23,319 nt of DNA, from IMG/VR virus record IMGVR_UViG_3300042556_001965, positions 1-23,319 of that record. One strand, 5' to 3'. Shown piece by piece: positions 1 through 7,053 of this stretch. The stretch's first letter is position 1. Each line of letters starts with the position of its first letter. The stretch comes from a virus. The notes beneath the pieces were generated by a model, which saw only the letters and a list, made by a program, of their open reading frames with translations, ran no database searches and had not been told where the DNA came from. Both the position numbers and the translations under genes were made by a program.

Positions 1-101
1 CCTATGACCTCCGCGAGGCTGTCGCGGTCGTCAGAGCCTCGACGGTCTCCGCTCGACTGCACGCGGTCGCGATTCTCCCGGTCTGGGGACAGACGCTATG
101 A
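1..101 (+). CDS. C-terminal end of a phage tail-region protein (partial)
   Basis: An open frame enters from the left edge (codons start at base 3) and ends with TGA at 99-101, giving about 32 residues that finish in LPVWGQTL. The stop overlaps the ATG of the next gene as ATGA, the coupling used throughout this window, which supports a real gene end. Too little remains to assign a family. Its position directly before a tail hub-like gene suggests another tail or baseplate component; that is inference from position only. Confidence 0.6.
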   Translation, partial: YDLREAVAVVRASTVSARLHAVAILPVWGQTL

Positions 102-3091
102 GCGATCCTCTCGTTGATGCTCTCCGCGGTCGCGAGCTCGCGGTCGTCCTCGTCATCTCCGGTGTCACGGACCGCTACTACTGCGGGCCCGCTCCGGACG
201 TCGAGCCGATACCAGGGACGACCGGGCTCGACTATCGGGACGTCTGCGCTCTCCTCTCCCTCGGGGCGGAGTCGGCGACCGTCGACGACATCCGCTCGAA
301 AGTCTCTCAGGCCCCGGTGACGGTACGTCTCGCGGCGCGGGACGCTCCGGTCTCAGCGGCTACGCGGACCGCGGCGACACACTCCATCGACCCCGTGTCG
401 ACCCTCCGGCGCATCGGTCCTCGAGGCGCTACCGGGACGAAGCTCGCGGGGACGGTCCCTCACGAAGCGGGCCCGACGGATGTCGACGTCGTCGACGATG
501 TGTCGGCGTGGTCTGGTCTCGTCCATTGTGGCCTCGAAGCTATGCAGCCGACGGCGACCATCGGGACGCAACTCCAGGGATGCGCTCGAGGCGTCGCAGA
601 TACGCGCATCGCTCGCCATCTCTACCAGCCGACGCGCGGCGCTCAGCCGACGGTCACTCGCGATGTGACCTACTGGAGAGGGCGTCCCGCAATCGTCCGA
701 GCGGCTCCGGTCGTCGACGGCGTCCGCGTCGGAGCCTATGTCGAGATATGGCGCGGCGTCCTCGACCGGGAGCCCGAGCTCTCCGGCGATGGCATGACGC
801 TAACCGTCAAAATCGCGGCGATGTCCGCGGCGATGCGACAGCGTCTCTCCGCTGGGGCGACCTCGACTAAGCTCCTCCGCGGGTGGCATTACTTCACGCC
901 CGGGCGCGCGTCGGACGTCCGCATCCGTCAGGTCTGGCCCGTCGGCGCGGCCTATCGCGGCGTCGTCGACGTCGTCGCGGTCGATGCTCAACTGACGTCC
1001 GACACATACGACGCCCATGTCGCGCAATCAGACATCACGCTCCCGGCGGGTCATCCTCGGAGCGGAGCGGTCCTCCTCTCGGGGACGCGATACGAGACGA
1101 CGGCTCGGCTCCCAGGGCTGGAGCTCGACCTCGACCCTAACCCTCCGGTCGGGAGCTACCGCCTCCGCAATCCAGAGCTCGCGGAGGACGCGCGGCTCTC
1201 GCTCATCGACGACAGCGGGCCTCAGGTCGTCGCGTGGCCGGAGCGTCTCCTCGTCGCCATCGCGGGCGCGGACGCTGGGCTCGCGGCCTACAACCTCGCG
1301 ACGCATCGCCTCGACCGCTGGACCGTCGACACGACCCAGGGCGACGCGGGGCGATGGGCCTCCGTGTCGATGGCGCAAGGCGTCGGGAGCTGGGAGTTTA
1401 GGGCGGGGCTCGTCGAGGAGCCTCAGGCGGACTCCGAGCTCACGCTCCGATGGGTCCCGAGCCCGGCGGACATTTGCGTCGGTCTCGACTATCGAGGCCC
1501 GGACGATGCGGCTCACTTCATCGACCTCGAGGCCGGGTCGGTCGCGATACGGAATGAGCGCATCACGGGCGAGGCTACCCTCGGAGCGCTGACGGCTCTC
1601 CCGTGTCGAGGTCCCGCGCTCGCGTGGTACCAGAGCGCGGAGCCTTACATCCTTGTCGAGGAGGACATCTGGAGCGCGGGCGGTCCGATGTCGGTCCGCA
1701 TCTCCGGAGGCGACGATCTCAACTACTCGACGGGCTCATTCGACGTCGAGATCGCGGGCTCCTCCGTCGTCCTCGACCCTGACACGGGCGACCCCATCGG
1801 CTACGCCCTCGCGGTCTCCGCGGTCTCCGACCCGGGCCTCTACGCTCTCGATCATGGGACCCCGGTCACGGTCACGCCCCAGGCGCGGAGCTACGGGACG
1901 CCTCCGACCGAGCTCCTCCTCCGACTCATGGAGAGCGGGGTCGGAGCCGGGACGAATGGGGCGTGGGACGTCTACCCATACGGGGCGAACCTCGACCAGT
2001 CGGACATCTTCGAGCCGTCTTTCTTTACGTTTCCGATCCCCTCCGCGCTCGAGGGGGCGACGTTCGACGTCGACTCGACCCAGACCGTCGAGGACTCGCT
2101 CGGGGACGTCCTGACTCTACTCGGCGGCGCGGTCGTTCAGCGCTACCTCGACGGGCGTCAAAAGCTCGCCCTCGTCTCTCTCTCCCCAGCGTCGGACGCG
2201 GCTCCGGTCATGGTCATCGAGGACGCGGACATCCTCGCGGACGGACAGGTTACATCCGCGGTCGATGGGCAAGTCGTCCGCGCCTACAAGCTCTCGACCA
2301 ACTATGACGGCTCGGGCAAGCCGACGAGGGTCACGACATTCGTCGACTCGGACGCGGTCGATGCGGCGGGCGGAGACGGCGGCGAGCAACTCGCCCTCGA
2401 CATGCGGGGAATCAACGTCGACGGCGGTCCGCTTGAGGCGGTCGCGGCACTCCTCCCGGTCATCCAGCACATGAGGCGGCGTGTCGGGGTGCCTCGCGTC
2501 CGGTATCAACTCGCGGTCTCTATCGACCATCCGGGCGCGCTCGAGGTCGCGGTCGGAGACGCGGTCACGCTGACGAGCTCGAGCGCGGTCCGCATCGACG
2601 GGACGCTCGGTCTCGTCTCGGAGCCGTGTCGCGTGATGGGCCTTGAGCGGGACTGGTCGGGCGGTCGTCTCGGTCTCACGCTCCAGTCGACCGGGCTCCG
2701 TCCGGCGGGCTGGGTCCCGTCCCTCGAGGTCCTCTCGGTCGTCAGTCCGACGGAGGTCCAGACCTACTCAAACCTCTACACCTCGACCATCGACCCGGCG
2801 ACGGGCGAGACTCAGACCGACCTCGCTCGGACGGGCCTCGACTACTTCAGCGCGGGCGACCGCGTCCGATGTATCCCGGCGGGCAACTGGGGCGCGGGCG
2901 TCGAGCGGGACATCGTCGGCATCGTCGGCGACGTCGTCGAGCTCTCCGCGGCTCATGGTCTGGTCGCGGGAGACGGCCTCGACCATGCGTCCTACGATGA
3001 CGCGACCTCGACGACGCGGCGCTATGCCTACCTCTCCGACGCGGCTCATACGCTCGGAGCGGCGGGCGACCGCGGGAAAGACGTCGGCTAA
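98..3091 (+). CDS. Large phage tail protein, probable tail hub / tip structural protein
   Basis: This 997-aa protein has no signal peptide or membrane segment and is rich in beta-prone Val, Thr, Asp and Gly segments. Residues about 195-280 contain a VEIWRGVLDREPEL stretch. Residues about 680-890 have the pattern of phage tail hub proteins: a region dealing with an altered variable (MVIEDADILADG), then VAVGDAVTLTSS and RVMGLERDWSGGRLGLTL, which resemble the module where siphophage hub proteins define a local beta-barrel. The start overlaps the previous stop (ATGA) and GGGGAC lies 8-14 bases upstream. The gene closes the tail module. The tail assignment rests on these motifs, size and position; the exact role (hub, tip attachment or fibre anchor) is uncertain. 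It could be checked by profile search against phage tail J-like and gp27-like families. Confidence 0.6.
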   Translation: MSDPLVDALRGRELAVVLVISGVTDRYYCGPAPDVEPIPGTTGLDYRDVCALLSLGAESATVDDIRSKVSQAPVTVRLAARDAPVSAATRTAATHSIDPVSTLRRIGPRGATGTKLAGTVPHEAGPTDVDVVDDVSAWSGLVHCGLEAMQPTATIGTQLQGCARGVADTRIARHLYQPTRGAQPTVTRDVTYWRGRPAIVRAAPVVDGVRVGAYVEIWRGVLDREPELSGDGMTLTVKIAAMSAAMRQRLSAGATSTKLLRGWHYFTPGRASDVRIRQVWPVGAAYRGVVDVVAVDAQLTSDTYDAHVAQSDITLPAGHPRSGAVLLSGTRYETTARLPGLELDLDPNPPVGSYRLRNPELAEDARLSLIDDSGPQVVAWPERLLVAIAGADAGLAAYNLATHRLDRWTVDTTQGDAGRWASVSMAQGVGSWEFRAGLVEEPQADSELTLRWVPSPADICVGLDYRGPDDAAHFIDLEAGSVAIRNERITGEATLGALTALPCRGPALAWYQSAEPYILVEEDIWSAGGPMSVRISGGDDLNYSTGSFDVEIAGSSVVLDPDTGDPIGYALAVSAVSDPGLYALDHGTPVTVTPQARSYGTPPTELLLRLMESGVGAGTNGAWDVYPYGANLDQSDIFEPSFFTFPIPSALEGATFDVDSTQTVEDSLGDVLTLLGGAVVQRYLDGRQKLALVSLSPASDAAPVMVIEDADILADGQVTSAVDGQVVRAYKLSTNYDGSGKPTRVTTFVDSDAVDAAGGDGGEQLALDMRGINVDGGPLEAVAALLPVIQHMRRRVGVPRVRYQLAVSIDHPGALEVAVGDAVTLTSSSAVRIDGTLGLVSEPCRVMGLERDWSGGRLGLTLQSTGLRPAGWVPSLEVLSVVSPTEVQTYSNLYTSTIDPATGETQTDLARTGLDYFSAGDRVRCIPAGNWGAGVERDIVGIVGDVVELSAAHGLVAGDGLDHASYDDATSTTRRYAYLSDAAHTLGAAGDRGKDVG

Positions 3092-3414
3092 TGCTTCACG
3101 GTGATACGCCTATCATGGTCCTCGGCGTCGTCCTGAGCGTCGCGGTCGTCGCCCTCCTCGTCTGGTATGTGAACAGCATTATCCCGCGGGAGCTGGGCCA
3201 ACGTGAGTGGCTCACGCGGTTCGTGGCGTTCGTCCTCACGGTCTTCCTCGGGATTTTCGCGGCGGACGCTATGGTCTCGTGGGATGTCCAGCTCATGAGC
3301 GACGACCTCAGGCGCGGGCTCTTCGACTTAATCAAATCGATCGTCCTCGTTGTCTTTGGCTATCAGTTCGGAGCACGGACCTCGGGTCGAGACGACGACA
3401 AGCCGAGCGAGTGA
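3091..3414 (+). CDS. Small membrane protein with three predicted helices, possible holin
   Basis: The 107-aa protein has three hydrophobic segments at about residues 9-29, 43-62 and 80-96, and a charged tail ending in GRDDDKPSE. Small three-helix phage proteins with a charged C-terminus match class I holins and the three-helix holin group of gene transfer agents, which make the inner-membrane lesion that triggers lysis. The start overlaps the previous stop (TAATG), so it belongs to the end of the tail operon. There is no strong Shine-Dalgarno sequence; an internal ATG at 3115 could also be used. A second holin candidate lies at 15901, so only one of the two may be the real holin. The function is inferred from topology alone. 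Confidence 0.45.
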   Translation: MLHGDTPIMVLGVVLSVAVVALLVWYVNSIIPRELGQREWLTRFVAFVLTVFLGIFAADAMVSWDVQLMSDDLRRGLFDLIKSIVLVVFGYQFGARTSGRDDDKPSE

Positions 3415-3498
3415 GCGGACTCCGTCGTCCAGGCTAAGCGCTCAAGTCGAGCAACGGCGCGGACTTGCGACAATCGACACGAGGCCTCTCTTTTTCTA

Positions 3499-3537
3499 CT
3501 GTTTTTATTTGCAAACTGAAAGAGGCGGGGCTATGGT
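3499..3537 (+). promoter_or_regulatory. Early promoter-like element 1 (TTGCAA class)
   Basis: This AT-rich island sits in otherwise very GC-rich DNA. It holds TTGCAA at 3509-3514, then 17 bases, then TATGGT at 3532-3537, which fits -35 and -10 boxes. The same core, CTGTTT..A.TTGCAA.CTGA followed by AAGA, recurs at 6793-6818 in front of the second early operon. TTTGCAAA is itself a palindrome, so the core could alternatively be a protein-binding site. It lies between the tail operon and the first early gene, where a promoter is expected. Confidence 0.5.
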
Positions 3538-3579
3538 CTCTCTTGTCGACGGGGAGTCGGCCACGGACAACGGAGAGAC
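3536..3579 (+). promoter_or_regulatory. Inverted repeat covering the ribosome-binding site of the first early gene
   Basis: GTCTCTC (3536-3542) plus TTGTC (3543-3547) pairs with GACAA (3566-3570) plus GAGAGAC (3573-3579), giving 12 base pairs with a 2-base CG bulge. The right arm contains the GGAGAG Shine-Dalgarno sequence of the gene at 3583, so folding would hide it. If transcription starts just after the -10 at 3532-3537, most of the left arm's outer part would not be transcribed. The dyad may therefore act as a DNA operator instead. Both readings are inference. Confidence 0.4.
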
Positions 3580-3582
3580 AAC

Positions 3583-3789
3583 ATGGGCGAGCGAGCTAAT
3601 CAGGTTTTCAATTTCTCGACGATGAGCGCGGCGTGGGCTTTCATGCGGGCCTGCGACGCTCGCGGAGATATGGCGGGGTTTCCGTCGACGGACGGAGCTA
3701 ACTCTGTGCGGGTTATGACCTCCGCTGGCGACATGGCGGCTCTCGTCGCGGTCGCGGCTGGTATCGAGTCGGAGCACGCGACCCACTGA
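3583..3789 (+). CDS. Small hypothetical early protein
   Basis: This 68-aa soluble protein opens the first early operon. The ATG at 3583 follows GGAGAG with a good spacing. The sequence is mixed hydrophobic and charged (FSTMSAAWAFMRACDARGDMAGFPSTDG), with no cysteine motif, membrane segment or HTH that I recognise. As the first gene downstream of an early promoter it could encode a host-takeover or regulatory protein, but nothing in the sequence shows this. It is followed by a pair of hairpins and the leader of the RecT-like gene. Confidence 0.6.
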   Translation: MGERANQVFNFSTMSAAWAFMRACDARGDMAGFPSTDGANSVRVMTSAGDMAALVAVAAGIESEHATH

Positions 3790-3792
3790 CGA

Positions 3793-3864
3793 GCCCTCGG
3801 CGGAGGGCGAAACCGCTCCGGCGGTCTGGGATGCAACACGAAGCCGCTGGGGAGCGGCGAAAGG
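3793..3864 (+). promoter_or_regulatory. Hairpin cluster with GAAAGG leader before the recT-like gene
   Basis: Three perfect stem-loops lie in series: GCCCTC(GGCG)GAGGGC at 3793-3808, ACCGC(TCCG)GCGGT at 3812-3825 and GCCGCT(GGGG)AGCGGC at 3843-3858. The last runs straight into the Shine-Dalgarno sequence GAAAGG (3859-3864), which is 7 nt before ATG 3872. The third hairpin plus GAAAGG is repeated base for base at 8075-8096, and the first has a counterpart at 8047-8063. Likely roles are translation enhancement, mRNA end stabilisation or processing; this is inference. Confidence 0.6.
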
Positions 3865-3871
3865 TCAACAC

Positions 3872-4720
3872 ATGGCAAGCAATACGGACATCATCCTCGG
3901 CGCGGACGCTCTCGGTCCGACGGCGGTCGTCGCGGCCTCGAGCGCGCTCGCTCCGGACGCGCTCCGGAATCGCCCTCAGGACGCGCTGATTGTTCTCATG
4001 GCGGGGCGGGAGCTCGGTTTCGCCCCGATGCAATCGCTCCGGATGCTCTCGGTCATCAAAGGGAAGGTCACGCTTTCGGCGGATGCGACGGTCGCCCTCG
4101 TCCGCAAGTCCGGAGAATGTGTCGAGTGGCGATGCGTCGAGACGACCCCGACCCGGGCGACCTACACGACCAGGCGCAAGGGCGACACGGAGCCGACGGT
4201 CCTGACGTGGACCATCGAGCAGGCTCAACGCGCGGGGCTCACAAACGGTCAGGGATGGCGCTCCTACCCGGAGGCGATGCTCCGCGCTCGATGCGCGTCG
4301 GCGCTCGCCCGCATCGTCTACCCGGACCTCGTCGCGGGCATCTACGACCCCGACGAGCTCGCGACTCCGCTCGACTCGGTCAAGGTCGAGACGCTCCGTC
4401 CGGTCGAGCCCGTCCAGGCGAAAGCTCAGGCGCTCGCGGTCGATGTGGTCGAGATCGTCCCGGCCTCCGAGCCCTCGACCGAGGACCGTCGTCGGGCGCT
4501 CATCTCCTCGATGATGCTGGTCGAGTATGACGCCCCGGCATTCGTCGAGGAGCTCATTTCGCGGGACGGTCTCGACCTCGGGACCGCTCCCATCGACCGC
4601 CTCGAGGCGGCGGTCCGCTACCTCGGGACGCCTAAGGGCGCGGCGCACATCGCGGGATGGGCTGCTAAGCGGGACGCGGCGATGAGTCAGACCGTCAGCT
4701 ATGAGGAGGGCGAGCGATGA
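3872..4720 (+). CDS. recT: RecT-like single-strand DNA annealing protein
   Basis: The 282-aa protein matches, from memory, the phage RecT group. The pattern AGRELGFAPMQSLRMLSVIKG, then KVTLSADATVALVRKSGE, TWTIEQAQRAGL, WRSYPEAMLRARCASALARIVYPDLVAGIYDPDEL spans residues about 44-165 and is typical of these annealing proteins. The C-terminal 110 residues are more variable and charged. RecT anneals complementary single strands during phage recombination and replication, normally with SSB and an exonuclease. SSB is encoded downstream at 6324 and a RecU-like nuclease at 10147; no 5'-3' exonuclease partner was recognised here. The start follows GAAAGG by 7 nt. Its stop overlaps the next ATG. Confidence 0.75.
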   Translation: MASNTDIILGADALGPTAVVAASSALAPDALRNRPQDALIVLMAGRELGFAPMQSLRMLSVIKGKVTLSADATVALVRKSGECVEWRCVETTPTRATYTTRRKGDTEPTVLTWTIEQAQRAGLTNGQGWRSYPEAMLRARCASALARIVYPDLVAGIYDPDELATPLDSVKVETLRPVEPVQAKAQALAVDVVEIVPASEPSTEDRRRALISSMMLVEYDAPAFVEELISRDGLDLGTAPIDRLEAAVRYLGTPKGAAHIAGWAAKRDAAMSQTVSYEEGER

Positions 4721-4950
4721 GCGTCCGAGACATTGAGGAGATCGAGGAGCTCCGGACGCGGGTCGTCCGCGCGGCGGTCCGGGCGTGTGACCGTGGGGCG
4801 ATGACCTCCGAGCGCATCGTCGATGTCTACGTCGCGGGCCTCTACTCGGGCGCGCTCGTCTTCGGTCGAGGCACGTCGACCCAGGCGCAGGCGATTCGAC
4901 ACATCCAAGACATCATCGACCGCCTTGAGGCGCTGGGGGTCCAGTCATGA
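4717..4950 (+). CDS. Small hypothetical protein
   Basis: This 77-aa acidic and helical protein starts at an ATGA overlap with the recT-like gene, and its own stop overlaps the next start. GAGGAG-type purine runs (4702-4711) precede the start. The sequence (EEIEELRTRVVRAAVRACDRG, then VDVYVAGLYSGALVFG) has no recognised motif. Tight coupling to the annealing protein suggests a function in the same recombination operon, which is inference from position. Confidence 0.65.
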   Translation: MSVRDIEEIEELRTRVVRAAVRACDRGAMTSERIVDVYVAGLYSGALVFGRGTSTQAQAIRHIQDIIDRLEALGVQS

Positions 4951-5378
4951 GCATCGTCGTCGGAGAGAAAGAGCCGCGCGGATTCGACTGGATAGCTATG
5001 GGTCTCGGCGTCCTCCTCGGAGTGACGGGGACGTTTATCGTCGGCGCTCGGAATGGGGAGCAGGTCGGTCGGAGCATCGAGTCGGCGACCCGGTCATGTG
5101 TCGACGAGGTCGGGACGCGCAATCTCGACAGCATGTCCGCATGCTGGGATATGCAAGCGGACGCCCTCAATCGAATCGAGCTCCAGAGGCAGGCGCTCGA
5201 TCGCCTCGCGGACCGCTGCGTCCTCTCCGTCCCGGAGGCGGAGCGACTCAGGGTCACGCGGACGCGAGACGTCAAACGATTTAAGGTCGAGACCCCGGCT
5301 CCGTCCTCGACGGTCGGCTCGGCTGACTGGGGGTCGGAGGACTTCGGTCCTCCGGGCGACCCGGACGGCGCACCATGA
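4947..5378 (+). CDS. Hypothetical single-pass membrane protein
   Basis: The 143-aa protein has one hydrophobic helix at about residues 15-34 (WIAMGLGVLLGVTGTFIVGA), followed by a helical region with three cysteines (CVDEVG, CWDMQ, CVLSV) and a Pro/Gly/Asp-rich tail. The N-terminus before the helix is short and the part after it is long, so most of the protein could face the periplasm or the cytoplasm. It is coupled to both neighbours by ATGA overlaps. I do not recognise the family. A membrane protein inside a recombination operon is slightly unexpected and might be a superinfection or host-takeover factor; this is speculation. Confidence 0.6.
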   Translation: MSIVVGEKEPRGFDWIAMGLGVLLGVTGTFIVGARNGEQVGRSIESATRSCVDEVGTRNLDSMSACWDMQADALNRIELQRQALDRLADRCVLSVPEAERLRVTRTRDVKRFKVETPAPSSTVGSADWGSEDFGPPGDPDGAP

Positions 5379-5698
5379 AGCACGACCCGGAGAGATGGCT
5401 CCGAATGCGTCGACGGCTCCTCGGGGCGTGGTGTGCCGATGGTCGTCGGACCTACTACCGATGGGAGCCCGAGGGCATGGAGGCGACCGTGACCTATCCC
5501 GGCGGCTACCAGGTCGAGGTCAAGGTCGCGGCGGTCTGGGATGGAGGCGAGAGGCCCTCGCTCGAGTCTCCAGGTGAGCGCGGAGGATGGGAGATTCTGG
5601 CGGTCTGGTATCAGCGGCGCGGGACGTGGGTCGACTTGAGTCCCGTCCTAAGCGTCGAGCAATCACATGAGGTCGGGCGACAGCTCGACCAATTTTAA
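5375..5698 (+). CDS. Hypothetical Trp/Tyr-rich protein
   Basis: The 107-aa protein starts at an ATGA overlap and ends at TAA just before the leader hairpin of the next gene. It has a basic start (MKHDPERWLRMRRRLLGAW), then beta-like segments rich in aromatic residues (YYRWEPEGMEATVTYPGGYQ, WEILAVWYQRRGTWVDL). No known motif was seen. The small compact beta-type composition could fit a nucleic-acid or protein-binding accessory factor, but that is a guess. Confidence 0.6.
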   Translation: MKHDPERWLRMRRRLLGAWCADGRRTYYRWEPEGMEATVTYPGGYQVEVKVAAVWDGGERPSLESPGERGGWEILAVWYQRRGTWVDLSPVLSVEQSHEVGRQLDQF

Positions 5699-5720
5699 GC
5701 CGCTGGGAGGCGGCGGGAGG
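5699..5720 (+). promoter_or_regulatory. Hairpin plus GGGAGG leader before the gene at 5728
   Basis: GCCGCT (5699-5704), loop GGGA, and GGCGGC (5709-5714) form a 6-bp stem with one T:G pair. GGGAGG (5715-5720) follows directly, 7 nt before ATG 5728. This is a diverged copy of the leader at 3843-3864 and 8075-8096. The T:G pair keeps the stem despite the sequence change. Confidence 0.55.
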
Positions 5721-5727
5721 ACGACAG

Positions 5728-6318
5728 ATGAGTAAGGTTTCCGAAGTCCTGACGATGCTCGAGCGGTCTCGGGCGCTGGGTCTGAGCGCGGAGGTCCAGG
5801 CGACCCTCGACGCGGCGATTCTCGCGGAGCTCGGAGCGAAGAAGTCCGCTCCGATGGCGGTCCAGCTCGACATCTTCGCGGCGCGGTTCGAGCCGTCGAC
5901 GACCTCGAGCTCGACGGACGCGCCTACGCCCGAGGAGCGAGCCGCGGCGCTCGCGCACAAAAAGCGGGAGGCGGTCCGGCTCCGGATGATGTACGCGGAG
6001 TGGATGTGGAGCGACCCGACGCTCCGTCAGATCGGCGAGTGGATCGGACAGGCGGTCAAGGTCGCGGGGAGTCAGAGGGCGCTCGCCCTCCTCCTCGGCG
6101 TGACTGGCTCCATCATCGAGAGCTATCTCGGCGGCTTTACTATGCCGGGCGCTCGAGAGGCCCGAATCATCGCGGGTCTCATCCGGCTCCCGGAGGAGCT
6201 CGTCGTGTCGATGTGCGATGCGGCGGGCGACCATCTCGACGAGCTCAGAGCGGCGCAAGGTCTCCGGCGGGCGGTCCGTCGGAGCTTCAGTAATCCACCA
6301 TTCAGCGGAGAGGAGTGA
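5728..6318 (+). CDS. Hypothetical protein with a possible C-terminal HTH-like region
   Basis: The 196-aa protein has a helical N-terminal part, a Ser/Thr/Asp linker at about residues 68-77, and a charged helical segment. Its C-terminal region, GSQRALALLLGVTGSIIESYLGG followed by REARIIAGLIRLPEEL (residues about 114-152), has the spacing of XRE-type helix-turn-helix domains: Q-x-x-L-A-x-x-x-G-V-T-x-x-x-I, then a shape-like recognition helix. It could be a DNA-binding regulator of the early operon, but the match is only by pattern. The start is set by GGGAGG 7 nt upstream of ATG. The stop lies 5 bases before the SSB start, inside its ribosome-binding region. Confidence 0.55.
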   Translation: MSKVSEVLTMLERSRALGLSAEVQATLDAAILAELGAKKSAPMAVQLDIFAARFEPSTTSSSTDAPTPEERAAALAHKKREAVRLRMMYAEWMWSDPTLRQIGEWIGQAVKVAGSQRALALLLGVTGSIIESYLGGFTMPGAREARIIAGLIRLPEELVVSMCDAAGDHLDELRAAQGLRRAVRRSFSNPPFSGEE

Positions 6319-6323
6319 ACATC

Positions 6324-6791
6324 ATGGCAAGTCTTAATCGAATCCAGCTCATCGGGCGCGTGGGTCGCGACCCCGAAACCCGGTACACGTCGACCCAGAC
6401 GGCGGTCGCCTCTTTCAGCCTCGCGACCTCGGAGCGCGTCAAGGATGAGGAGCGGACGGAGTGGCATCAAGTGAGCGTCTTCGGGAAGACCGCGGAGCTC
6501 GTCGACCGCTACGTCAAGAAGGGCGCGCTCGTCTACCTCGAGGGGCGGCTCCAGAGCAGGGAGTACCAGGACAAGGCGGGGCAGACCAAGAAGGTCTGGG
6601 AGGTCATCGCGGACAAAGTGACCTTCCTCGACACGAAGCGCGCGGAGGAGCGGACGACCGAGACGGCCTCGGCGGTCTGGATGGGAGGGACCCCGGCGAC
6701 GCGACCCGCTCCGAGTCCCGCTCCGAGTCCCGCGGCGAGCTCGAGCAAGCCGACGCCCGTCGACTTTGAGGACGACCCGATTCCGTTCTAA
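6324..6791 (+). CDS. ssb: Single-stranded DNA-binding protein
   Basis: The 155-aa protein has the standard SSB layout. The OB fold spans residues 1-105 (MASLNRIQLIGRVGRDPETRY, ATSERVKDEERTEWHQVSVFGK, KGALVYLEGRLQSREYQDKAG). A Pro/Ala/Ser linker with APSPAPSP follows. The acidic tip DFEDDPIPF matches the conserved SSB C-terminal peptide that recruits partner proteins. I chose ATG 6324 because GGAGAGGAG (6307-6315) is 8 nt upstream; a GTG at 6315 overlaps that site and is less likely. It coats single-stranded DNA in phage replication and recombination, acting with the RecT-like protein of the same operon. It is the last gene before the second early promoter. Confidence 0.93.
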   Translation: MASLNRIQLIGRVGRDPETRYTSTQTAVASFSLATSERVKDEERTEWHQVSVFGKTAELVDRYVKKGALVYLEGRLQSREYQDKAGQTKKVWEVIADKVTFLDTKRAEERTTETASAVWMGGTPATRPAPSPAPSPAASSSKPTPVDFEDDPIPF

Positions 6792-6792
6792 C

Positions 6793-6831
6793 CTGTTTCG
6801 ACTTGCAACTGAGAAAGACCGCGGCGACACT
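6793..6831 (+). promoter_or_regulatory. Early promoter-like element 2 (TTGCAA class)
   Basis: CTGTTTCGACTTGCAACTGA (6793-6812), followed by GAAAGA, aligns with 3499-3523 with a few substitutions and two single-base gaps. TTGCAA at 6803-6808 could be the -35. The best -10 at 17 bases is GACACT (6826-6831), which is weak, so promoter activity may need an activator. The element sits between the SSB gene and the replication operon. Confidence 0.45.
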
Positions 6832-6856
6832 GTTCGCGGTCATGTAGACCGGAGAG
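6817..6856 (+). promoter_or_regulatory. Two competing hairpins before the small HTH gene
   Basis: GACCGCG (6817-6823) can pair with CGCGGTC (6835-6841). The last five bases of that arm, CGGTC (6837-6841), can pair instead with GACCG (6847-6851), a hairpin that abuts the GGAGAG Shine-Dalgarno sequence (6851-6856). The two folds exclude each other, which is the layout of a switch or attenuator. It could equally be a DNA operator dyad. No ligand or protein is implied by the sequence. Confidence 0.4.
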
Positions 6857-6861
6857 TAGCA

Positions 6862-7053
6862 ATGTTTGACCGAGAGTCTTATCAGGCGTCCGGGATGTCT
6901 ATTGCGGACCTCGCGGACGCGGCTCGCGTGTCGTTCTCGACGGCGTGGCGCTGGGTCTCAGGGTGCAAGCCCTCCCCGATGGGCATAGAGAAGCTCGTCG
7001 CCCTCGGGCTCTGGATTCACGTCGCGGACGAGTCGGCTAAGGGTGCGGCGTGA
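6862..7053 (+). CDS. Small HTH protein, likely regulator or replication accessory
   Basis: The 63-aa protein is almost entirely one helix-turn-helix: MSIADLADAARVSFSTAWRWVSG (residues about 12-34) has the I-x-x-L-A-x-x-A-x-V-S-x-x-T-A-x-R-W pattern of Cro/CII-like DNA-binding domains, followed by a LVALGLWI helix. I chose ATG 6862 because GGAGAG lies 5-10 bases upstream. The gene overlaps the replication initiator (GTGA), a position where lambdoid phages place CII-like or small regulatory proteins. It is a candidate for binding the dyads in the adjacent promoter region, which is inference. Confidence 0.65.
   Translation: MFDRESYQASGMSIADLADAARVSFSTAWRWVSGCKPSPMGIEKLVALGLWIHVADESAKGAA

Noticed and set aside
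3481-3497. GAGGCCTC followed by TTTTT as an intrinsic terminator
   Set aside because: The palindrome has no room for a loop, so a stable terminator hairpin cannot form; the T-run belongs to the AT-rich promoter island.
3713-4648. 311-aa open frame on the - strand over the recT-like gene
   Set aside because: Shadow of a real gene on the other strand, with Arg/Asp-rich low-complexity composition and no ribosome-binding site.
6315-6323. GTG 6315 as the SSB start (adding MNI)
   Set aside because: It lies within the Shine-Dalgarno sequence; ATG 6324 has correct spacing and the usual MASLN-type SSB start.
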